Source of the DNA: Plantago elongata
Taxonomy: Eukaryota > Streptophyta > Magnoliopsida > Lamiales > Plantaginaceae
DNA length: 64,000 nt
Direction of reading: 5' to 3'
Assembly (NCBI GenBank): GCA_036897095.1
Contig: JAYMSP010000040.1
Span: forward strand, 1-64,000
The notes below the pieces were generated by a model. That model saw nothing but the letters and a program-made list of their open reading frames with translations, searched no databases and had not been told where the DNA came from. Shown here piece by piece: positions 39,367-49,256 of this stretch. The position numbers were made by a program, and so were the translations under genes. How positions within the stretch are numbered: the stretch's first letter is position 1; the number at the start of each line of letters is the position of its first letter.

Positions 39367-42300
39367 TGGCAACTGTGCTCGACTCTCATCTCTTGGCAAT
39401 AACTGCCATTGTCACTGTAAGTTTACAATTTCTCATCACATAATAATTCACAATTCACAAAACCCACCAATAAAAATCTCATCTTTCTCGCAATTGCAGC
39501 CTTTTCTGTTGTGGGATTTCATAAAAATTGAAGCTTTCTTGTTCTTGCAGGTTTGTTATCAGTTGTTGTTCTTTGTGATCACGGCCCTTCTCAAGATTGA
39601 CAAAGTCACTGACTTTGCTGGTAATGTTATTGATTTTGGTGTAAGTATTGTTTGAGATAAAGAAAAAAAAAGGTCATTTTTTGTTTGAAGAAATTGTGTG
39701 GATGATTAGTTTGTGAAGGGAAAATAGATGCATATTGTAATTTTACACTTGTTTAATCTTGCATTTCTGCAAATTGCCTGCACGGAGTTGTTTTAGTGAC
39801 AGATAAACTGGTTGACAATCGATTAAAATAAGAAAAATCAGTGTTTTTAACCAGATTTTGTTGAGTTTAATGTTTTACATTCTTAAATTGCATTTACATA
39901 TGACCTTTTGCTTCAATGTATGAAACTCAAATGATAGCAGGGACCTTGTTTTAGTTACATATAGTAGGATGTTGGCTCGGGATGTGATGCGTTTCACGAA
40001 TGTTCAACGGGCCGTTTATTTGGACCTTACGTTTCCATGCACTAGGTGTATATGAATGATGGTTCTGAGTTTGGTTTTTCTTCTATAGGTAGCACAAATT
40101 TTGTTATACTAGCTATATTGACCTTGGCTATCAAAGGATCATGGCACTTTCGGCAGGTGATTATTTCTGTTTCAATCTTTTCCTTGGTATCAATAACCTT
40201 ATAGTACTTGTTTGTCAGACCCTCTGGAGCATCTCAACTTGTTTTTCTCTATATGGGATTTGAAATATATTAGCTTATCACTTCTTTTTTCCCGGTCAAT
40301 ATCAAGAGAAACTTAAATATTTTATCCTCTTCTTTGTTGACTGGATTTGGAAAACTTTTTTGGTTGAATCCTCCTATCCATCTTGAGAATAAACATGCAC
40401 TCACATGAACATGACTGAGCGAGTTTTCCACTGGACATGTATAAGGACCTTAAACTTCTGTGCCTGGCAGATTCTTAACTACAATTGCAAGTGAAAGAAG
40501 TTTATACCTTGGCTTAGAGGGTAAAGATGTGTTTGCACATTTGTAGCATACTTACATGTGGAGGCTAATGTTTTGAGCTTTTCTGCAGGTGGTGCTATCT
40601 ATGCTTGTAGTAGTATGGGGCCTTCGTCTTGCACTGTTTCTACTAATGAGGTTAGACACATTTATATCTCGTTTTGTCACAGTAAGCTCCTATACCGTAA
40701 ACATGTATGCATTGATCTCAGTGATACATCATCTTTTCTTTTTTTTCTTTCTGGTGAAGTCTTATAAGTACTTAGTGCCGTTCTCTGAGACAACTGAATA
40801 TGGATGTGATCCATAATTCCATATTAGATTACATTATTGGGACTCAGTCCGCCCTCATCTCTTCACCTTCCCTCGTTCAATGAGATGGGTTATGAATTTC
40901 TCTCTAATCTTTATGGTTAGAGCCTTTATAGTTATGTTACTATTTCAGAACAAAAAGAGACATTATTCCAGTAAAGAATTAAGTTCATAATACACGTATT
41001 TCACTAACTCAATTTTCTGCCATCTATAAGCACCTTGATAAAACAATGTAGGATGGCTTTGTAATAAACCACTCTAAATTGTTTAATGATGGGGTAACAA
41101 ACGCTTATTCTATACTACTTGCCAAATCTTCGTTGCTCGGAAATAAACAAGCATACAACTTTGCTAACAAAACTTCCCTTTACTGTTTTCGTAAAAACAC
41201 AAGTGCTAAAAATCCTGCTGCTAGATTGAAGCCCACCAGTATATCACCTCAAAATTCACACATTTCCAGCTCACTACCATATATAAACATGGAAATAAAT
41301 GCACTTCTCAGCATGTGCCCTAATAGGTCTAAGCAAACTGACACAAGTTTGCTCATGAGGTCACCTAATATGCCTTAGCAAACTGCCCCCCAGAACATGA
41401 ATTCATTTCTTGTTATGCAGCTGGTTGATCTGATCTGATTTCTTGTTGCTCTTCCAGGATACTGCAGTGGGGAGAGGATCGTCGCTTTGATGAAATGCGA
41501 CAAAATTTTGGAAAATTGGCAGTTTTCTGGATATTTCAGGTTCCAACTTTTTTCTGCTCCCTTTTTTTTGTGTCTGATGCGCTTAGGAACTGAAATTTTA
41601 ATCCCAGCATCTCATATAACTAGTTATCTTTCACAGGCTGTCTGGGTGTGGACAGTGAGTTTACCCGTAACTATTGTCAATGCAAGTGACCGACATCCTT
41701 CCATTCAAGCTGCGGACATAATTGGGTGGATCATGTGGTTTTTAGGCATTCTAATTGAAGCAACTTCCGACCAACAGAAATTGATTTTCAAAAATTCTTC
41801 TGAAAACAGAGGGAAATGGTGTGATGTTGGGCTCTGGAAGTACTCTCGCCACCCCAACTATTTTGGCGAGGTCGGTATCCATTATTCCATTCCATTCATT
41901 TGTCCAACTTCTCCCGAACCTTGACATGTCTTTCCTCTCCCAAACGAAACTAGTGCCAGCAAGATTAGATTATACATTTGTACATATTGTTGAGTTTTAG
42001 TTTACTAGATCAAAACCTGATATAGTTCTGTTCAGATCTTTCTCTGGTGGGGAATTTTTGTGGGAGCGACGCCAGTCCTAGAAGGTCTTGAATGGCTTGT
42101 CATCTTAGGGCCGATATTTCTCACATTATTGCTTCTCTTTGTCAGCGGACTACCATTGCTTGAGGTACTTGAACTTGCTTTTTCATGTTAGTTTACTTCA
42201 CTCGGTTGAGAATGCATATATTCTGAGATGCTTACATCAACAGGAATCAGCTGACAAGAAGTATGGGAGCAATTCTGTGTATTTGCAGTATAAGAAAACT

Positions 42301-42660
42301 ACAAGGTTGGTTCCAAGCACCTCCCTCTACCAATTTCCCCTGTTAGTCTCTGGACAAGAACACAATAATGAAAACGAAATTAACAATCTTAAATTTGTCT
42401 TTTTCAGTCCTCTCATTTTGCTCCCTCCGGTGGTGTATGGCAAGCTGCCTTCATGGTTAAAAGCAACGATTCTATTTGAGTTTCCTCTCTATAATCGTAC
42501 TCTTCCACATGAATGGTAAGATGGACTTATTATCCGTGAATTTTTCTTGATCTTAGTGTTTGATCTCTTTGCTTAAAAAGTTATGTATTACCAATCCGTT
42601 GCAAACAGGCAATCATTCGCTGGTGATAAGAAACCTGGTAATAAAAACCTGGTAAGATAA
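39367..42660 (+). CDS. DUF1295 / steroid 5-alpha-reductase-like membrane protein
   Basis: Ten exons: 39367-39417, 39551-39620, 40089-40156, 40589-40650, 41458-41539, 41637-41870, 42036-42164, 42244-42305, 42408-42515, 42609-42660; 918 nt, 305 residues, in frame. Hydrophobic segments occur in nearly every exon (CYQLLFFVITALL, FVILAILTLAIKGSWHF, VVLSMLVVVWGLRLALFLLM, IIGWIMWFLGILIEA, LVILGPIFLTLLLLFVSG), suggesting six or seven transmembrane helices. RPN-type block YSRHPNYFGE and WWGIFVGATPVLEGLEW are signatures of the DUF1295 family, related to 3-oxo-5-alpha-steroid 4-dehydrogenases and isoprenylcysteine methyltransferases. The substrate is unknown. The C-terminal end is less sure: the frame stops at 42660 just after a possible donor (CTG/GTAAGA), so splicing to an exon near 43120 could change the last residues. 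Confidence 0.88.
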
Positions 42661-43373
42661 CTTGAATATCCATGAAAATATTCCCATTTCAATGTTTGAT
42701 CTGTTGACTTAAAAAAGTTACATGTATATTACCAAACCACAACTATGGTATCACTCGCTCATGATTTGTATGTGTTGATCTGGTGCTGGGATTGTAAGGT
42801 TTCGTTTAAAATCAAACACGAATAGAAGGTATAATTGAACTATCCCTGGCTTATAAGCTGATGTTGTAACTGAAGTACTGTTTAATCAATACCTGACCAC
42901 AAGAATACTACACTGGCAATATTTCTTTAGATAAGTATATTGGTATATGAACTTGCTATTTCATTAAGTTTCAAACCCCAATATTTACATAGATCTAACG
43001 TTATTGTGCATCAGTTTTAGTCTCAGTAATGTCTTCTTTCATGGGATACATGGTTAATAAGTCATTTTATTTGAAAGTGCTGTTTTCTGTTCTCTCAATT
43101 CTCTCTTCTGGTTGTGCAAGGAGTAGAAGCAGCGGAAAGGAGGCAATGCATCAAAGATTAGTTGACCAATAGGGTTCTAGTGATTCTTGATTGTACATTT
43201 GTCATTATTTTTCTGCAATTTAGCAGTTATATTGTCTCTAGTTTACCACAAGCTCTTGAGCTTGGAAACATTTTGGATTTGGATTTCGGTTATATACAAG
43301 TTTGAGGTTTGAAAATTTGTTCATTTATTCCGCCGGAGTATTTTGTTTCTCTATGCATCCATTTATTGGATGT
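42661..43373. other. 3' region of the DUF1295 gene
   Basis: Probably the 3' untranslated region, perhaps with one more intron ending near 43120 (TTGTGCAAG followed by GAGTAG). No separate gene. Confidence 0.45.
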
Positions 43374-43450
43374 ATTTTTTTTTGAAACGGCTCGAGTGAC
43401 CTATTAGTTGGAGTTGAAGCGTCTAACCAAACGAGTTGCGCTTCGTTGTC
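43374..43450 (-). mobile_element. SINE (CAACGARGTG family), minus orientation
   Basis: On the minus strand it starts GGACAACGAAGCGCAACTCG and continues TTTGGTTAGACGCTTCAACT, then CTAATAGGTC, and ends in an A run (the T run at 43374-43383 on the plus strand). It aligns with the copies at 27585 and 36309. The box B region (CACTCGAGCCG) is decayed. Confidence 0.65.
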
Positions 43451-44429
43451 CAATATTGTATGTATTGAGATATATGAATCGGAGAACTATACAGACTGCA
43501 TGACGATTGATGACAATGACAATGACAATTTTAGCTTTCTGGAGAGTCTTGTTTGGTGATCTTTCTTCCATCTCCAACTCCAGTGAGCTATGAGTGTACT
43601 CTTCCCACTCTACAGGGACCTGAGTATTTGCTACTCTACAAAGAAGAAAGTTATTAGACGGCGTCACACACATAACATTGTGTGCATGTACGTCGCCCTG
43701 TTACTATCTCACGTTGTGCTACCATGCGGGATAGAAAGTGGCAGCAGCCAACTTATTTTTTCACTTGAAAGAGGACCGATTGTTGTTCAATCATATATAT
43801 TAATGTTTGTATAAACGAAACACTTTTATTAAAAAAAAAATTGATTGTTGTTTTCTTGTGGTCAATCATATATATTAATGTTTGTATAATCAAGTGTTTA
43901 TCATTTCCTTTGCATCACCAATTTGCATCACAACCAATAAACTATGTATGGCTGTGCTTATCATTTTTATCTAATTAATCAAAGCTAAAATATTAAATTA
44001 TTTATTGATGAATTTATAGTTTGAATATTGACCATGTGTTGATGGATTTATCATGGTCCATAATATATCTGTGGTCATATATATTTTTAATAATCATCCG
44101 TCATTATACCACTTTTGATGGTTATATAATAACAATTAAGATTTGCGGATCTTTAATGATAATACATTCAACCTTTTAAGTTTCCATCGTTGATGATGAG
44201 AAATATATAGTATATGTATTACCTTGACTTTATACTCGAACTACTTATTCACTTTAGAGAATATGATTTTATATCGTTCTTTTAAAATATGAGTTTGGAT
44301 ATGATTCACCACTAATAATAAAATTAGAATGGTTAGATAATATCATATTATGAAAAAAGAATCTTAAATTTTAAATAAAATAACACTTATTTTCAAGATT
44401 TATCTTCAGAGAGGAAATGGATTTGTTCA
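43451..44429. other. AT-rich intergenic region with a short direct repeat
   Basis: TCAATCATATATATTAATGT and the following TTGTATAA occur at about 43788 and again at about 43862, 75 bases apart. No gene recognised. Confidence 0.5.
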
Positions 44430-46954
44430 TCCTGGGATAAGAGGTTTTAGTTCTCTGCCTGATTCCAATGGATGAGTTTAATATCTTAGCCTAGAATATG
44501 AGAGGGTCATTAAACCCTCTCAAGAGAAATGTTTTGCAGGATAATTTGTTGAAATATCGAGTGTGTTTTGGTGCTATCTTGGAGATTAGAGTAAGGAGGA
44601 ATAAGATGGTTAATCTCATGGGTGCTTGGGATAAGAATGTGTGGCTTACTTCTGATAACTGTGATCAAGACAAGAATTGAAGGATTTTTGTTTACTGGAA
44701 ATTTGATGTTCTGAAGGTGAATATACTGATTACTACTGATCGATTTATTCATTGTGATTTTGAGACTGTAGACGGGAGGCATAAAGGGTGTATTACTTTT
44801 GTTTATGCTCACAACTCTGTTGATAAAAGGGTTCAGTTATGGAAAGATTTGGTTAGATTGTCATCTTCAATGGTGTCGCCTTGGATGATTTTGGGAGATT
44901 TTAATGTGGTGTTAGATAATTCTGAGAAGCTTTCTTCTTCAGGTACTGCTGGTGTTTGTTCTTCTGAATTGAGGGATCTTTTTGATATAACTGATTTGCA
45001 TGATCATTCTTTTGTGGGTGATCATTTTACTTGGGATAATGGGAATACCTTCTGCAAACTGGATAGGGCAATATGCAATTCTTATTGGAAAACTACTTAT
45101 GATAGGGCCACTGTGGATTTTATGCCTAAAAGCATCTCTGATCACTCTCCTATCTTTTTGAAAATTATTCATCAGAATGGTGTGCATTCTCCTTCTTTCA
45201 AATTCAAGAATCTGTGGGATGATGATCCAAGTTTTATGTCTCTTGTTAATGCCTGTTTGAAGCTTCATGTCACTGGGTGTGCTATGTATAGGTTGGTCTC
45301 TTTACTTAAAAGTTTGAAATAAAAGTTGAAAAAACTCAATGGGGATGTGTATGTTAATATGGCTGAGCAGATTTCTGGTTTGAGAGATACACTGAATAAT
45401 GTTCAGAAGAGGACTCATGATTATCCTTTAGATAATACTTGTCAGAAAAATGCTCAAGATGTGCTGGATAAGTATGTGGAGTTGAATGCTAGGCAGTTAT
45501 ATTTGTTAAAACAAAGAGCTATGATCAAATGAAATTCTGAAGGAGATACTAACTCAGGGTACTTTCATGCTATTTTGGCTCAAAGGAGGTAAACTGGTAA
45601 TAGTTTTGTCCTGCTGGATGATTCTGCTAACAGGATTGAGTTTCATCCTGATATTGTAGCTCATATAGTGCAGTATTATACTAAACTTTTTGGGACAGGA
45701 ACTGCTACTACTGGTTTCAATAGGTCTTTGGTGGATACTAGGTTTCAGGTGACTGGTGCCATGAATAACATGTTGACAAAGAAGCTCACTTTGTTTGAGC
45801 TGAAGCAGGCTATTTTTTCCATGGGCAATAATAAGGCCCCAAGTCCAGATGGGGATAATCCCTATTTTTACAAGAAAACCTGGTCTATCTTGAGAGATTT
45901 GTTTTATAAAGCAGTTGCTGAATTTTTTCTGAATGGAAAGTTACTGAGAAAGATCAACAATACTTCTATTACTCTCTTGCCTAAAGTGGTGAATCCCATG
46001 TATTAAAGGATTACAGATCCATTGCTTGCTGTAATACTATATATAAGGTCATCACTAAGATTTTAGTGCAGAGGATTCAACATTTGATGCGTCATTTAGT
46101 CATGCCAAATCAGAGTGCCTTTGTTACAGGGAGACTAATGCAGCATAACATTTTGCTGAGTCAAGAACTTATTAAAGGTTACTTTGTTAAGAATATTTCT
46201 CCAAGGTGTTTGTTGAAAATTGATTTACAGAAAGGCTATGATACCATTAGCTGGAATTTTTTGCATGATGTGCTTCAGGTTTATGGTTTTGATCAATGGT
46301 TTATTAATAGGGTTATGGTGTGTGTCTCAACTGCCAGATTTTACTTTAAAAATAATGGAGTCTTGGAAGGACTAATGGATGGTAAACAAGGGCTTAGACA
46401 GGGTGATCCTCTGAGTCCCGACCTTTTTATGTTCTGTATGGATTACTTTACCAGGTTGCTTAGAACTTGTGTTGACTCTCCTGGGTTTAGTTTTTATCCA
46501 AAATGTAAGAAAATGGATTTAATTCAGCTTGGGTTTGCTGATGATTTGATGATATTCTGTAAGGCTGATTCTTCTTCTCTCCATGTTATTGGGAGTAAGC
46601 TTCAAGAGTTTTCAAGGGTTTCTGGATTACAGGTTAATAATGGTAAGAGTACAATATTTTTTGGAGGGGTCTCTGATGAATTAAAGGCTGATCTTCCTCC
46701 TATTTTGGGGTTCCCTGAAGGGAAATTTCCTATAAGGTATTTGGGATTGCCTTTGAGTCCTAAAAGGCTGACTAATGTTGATTATGATTCTTTCAAAAAT
46801 TCAGTCTTGGACTGCTAAAAAGTTGAGTTATGGTGAGAGGTTAGTTTTGATTCAATCAGTGTTAAGTATTGAGAGATTCTGGGCTTCTATTTTTGTGTTC
46901 CAGTGGGAGTATACAAGAGATTACTGATGCTCTGCAGAAATTACCTTTGGAAGG

Positions 46955-48635
46955 AGCTACTAGTCCCTTGATAAAACAGGACCATCTGCCTTTTTTCCTT
47001 AAGTTTATGGCTTTTTCTAGTGTCAGGGGTTTTCTACCAACAACCATCCACATCAACAACACCACCCAAAGATACACAATATCACAAACTGCAGATTTAA
47101 AAGTAGCATGATCATGGCCAATGACATGTTCTTCCTCTTCTGCACAATACAACAATAACCAAACACCAAGTGTGTGCAAAAACCAAATTGAGAGTGATCC
47201 TAGATAAATGGAGAGTAGGAGAAGAGACACAAAGCAATATCCATCAGACACTGGTGTAAGGGAAGGGAGAGATACTCCCCTAATATCAAGAAGATGCAGA
47301 CCATGACTACAAGACACAAAAAGGAAGCCCAGAAGTAAATATGGATGCAGTACAAGGCAGGCTAGAGTGGTAGTGTCTCTCCAATCACTATCACTACTAG
47401 TAAACAGGAGTATGCAGACCCTCCCTCCCAATTCATAGGAAACCAAAGGTGTTGACCAGACCATACACCTATAACAAGCAACATAAAGGACAAACACTTC
47501 CCAGCCCTGTGTGATATCATTTTTCTGCACAGGTAAATACCACCTCACATGTTTTATACCCCTGCTATTTGAGTAATGTTTTAAGTGCTGGGAAGTAACT
47601 ACTGGCCATGTTCTGTTTTTAGGCCATTTGCCTTTTTTACCTACAACCTTGGCTTTTTTACATTGCAGGGGATTTCTATAAAGAAAACAACAAAAGGCAA
47701 ACCAGCTAAAATAGAAATATTGCCAAAAGTATATACCATCATAAACCTAAGAATCTGAATCATTAGAAGAAGCCATGAACCTAATAAATGCCATTCTCTT
47801 TCACAAAGATGAGTCCACCATTGCAAAGTACTCCAGTTGACATGCAAGCTATACATTTGTTTTCCTTATGGAAGCTAGGTTAGTCTTGTCTCCATAAGCT
47901 AACTGCCTAACCCTTATAGGCAAGTCTACATGCTCATACATTGGTGTTTTTCTCTCCTCTAAGGCATTCTTAGCCAGATAGTCAGCTACAGAGTTAGCTT
48001 CCCTATACAAGTGCACAAATCTTGTCTCTATGTTCAAACACAAATGAGTGATCTTAGACAAGATAGTGCTCAGCTTCCAATTCCAGTTTTGATTGGGGTT
48101 GATATCCTATGATAATGGTACCATACTCATCCTTTATGACTCCTCCAGAAGCTCCGCTCTTGGTTGAACTGTTGTAAAATCCATCTGAGTTGATCTTTAC
48201 CCATAAATTGGGGGGGGGGGGGGCCCCCAAAAAAAAAATCTATTGAGAAGGGTTTAGCCTTATGGGATACAAAGATGAAGTTCATGATCTTGAAGATTAT
48301 TGTAGAAGCCTGTATCTTTGTAGACTCATGCTTAGCCTCATTTCTAGCTTTCCACAAAAACCAAGCTATTAAGATAGGAATCAAGGTTCTAATGTGGTTT
48401 TTCTTGATTTTATCTGATGAAAAGAGCCAACTCTTGTAGCAGAAAGAGTAAGATGACTTCCTACAGATATTTGAAATATGGCAGAAAATCAACACCAATT
48501 TTTGTGTGCCTCCTCATTATAGAGCAGAACATGTATGATGGATTCTCTAGCATAGCAACATTGGTATTTAGAGGCAAGCACCATGCCCCTGCTTAGAGGC
48601 ATCTTGTTCTTATTCAGGATCATGTTGATGCCTTA
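46955..48635 (-). mobile_element. Inverted 3' half of the LINE (zinc finger, RNase H, 3' region)
   Basis: Read on the minus strand from 48635: KMPLSRGMVLASKYQCC, then ILIAWFLWKARNEAKHES, then an RNase H start near 48190 (INSDGFYNSSTKSGASGG after a frame change), then HLYREANSVADYLAKNA and LPIRVRQLAYGDKTNLAS. A non-coding 3' region reaches about 46955. Two related stretches (46981-47060 and 47623-47695, sharing GCCTTTTTT, GGCTTTTT and AGGGGNTTTCT) form an internal direct repeat. Confidence 0.7.
48210..48238. repeat. Homopolymer G14-C5-A10 run
   Basis: Fourteen G, five C and ten A in a row inside the inverted LINE part, at the start of its RNase H region. Unlike anything around it. Confidence 0.95.
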
Positions 48636-48742
48636 TACTTTAATATCTTTGTGATTTTGTACTTTGAGGTATGCCTCAAAATTGAGTTTTGTACTATCAC
48701 ATTAGAGCATTGTATGAATTTAACTTTCTTCGAAAAAAAAAA

Positions 48743-49256
48743 ATTGAAATGATATTTATCATATTAAAAAATGAAAGTGAGGTTCATAGTCGTTGATAAC
48801 TCAGTTATAATTTTGTTTTCACCTGGTACTACTATTTGCATGTTGGCTTAAATATTGGAAAATGGAAAACGAAAAAATTAGAAAACTCCAAAGAACACCT
48901 CTGATCGTCTTAATCAATCTTAATAATTCCAAGTTTAAGATGTCCAGTTGTAGGCTAACAGCATCGTATCCAATCAGAATGCAAGAATCAGACAAATATA
49001 CATATGACATGAATTCATGGATGGAAAATGTATTATTTTCATAATGATATAATATATATAAAATTATTTTATTACTTACGGACATTTTAGTATAATTATT
49101 AGACATTTAATATTTAACAGAAACGGTCCTACATTTAACATTTCCGATCATTTTCAGCCTGGCTTCTTCCAAAATCTGAACATTAATAAAAGATTGCACC
49201 TGCAGGCTGTGTATGATCCTTCTGTTTCTGCATCACTCCAGTTGAAATCAACAGTT
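48743..49256. other. Upstream region of the NLR gene
   Basis: AT-rich spacer between the LINE tail and the NLR ATG, presumed promoter and leader. The NLR frame is open back to 49194, and a CCTGCAG just upstream of the ATG could be an acceptor of a leader intron. Confidence 0.45.

Larger units (their letters stand above)
44430..48742 (+). mobile_element. L1-type LINE, degenerate, with an internal inversion
   Basis: ORF2-like sequence starts near 44472 (MDEFNILA, then NMRGSLNPLKR). Endonuclease domain at about 44490-45320, with DFNVVLDNSEK, FTWDNG, KLDRAICN and SDHSP. Reverse transcriptase at about 45660-46955, with NNKAPSPDG, KIDLQKGYDTISW, GLRQGDPLSPDLF and the catalytic FADDLMIF. The frame is broken by stops and frameshifts (for example a stop in place of the Trp of ILAWNMRG, and shifts near 45535, 46005 and 46815), so it is dead. 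From about 46955 to 48635 the sequence is inverted: zinc-finger (LASKYQCCYARESIIHVL) and RNase H parts (HLYREANSVADYLAKNA) lie on the minus strand. The 3' end and an A run (48732-48742) are again on the plus strand. Flanking duplication not certain. Confidence 0.88.

Noticed and set aside
46862-47548. A 228-codon minus-strand frame beside the LINE
   Set aside because: It lies in the inverted 3' region of the LINE; the peptide has no family and is hydrophobic by composition only.
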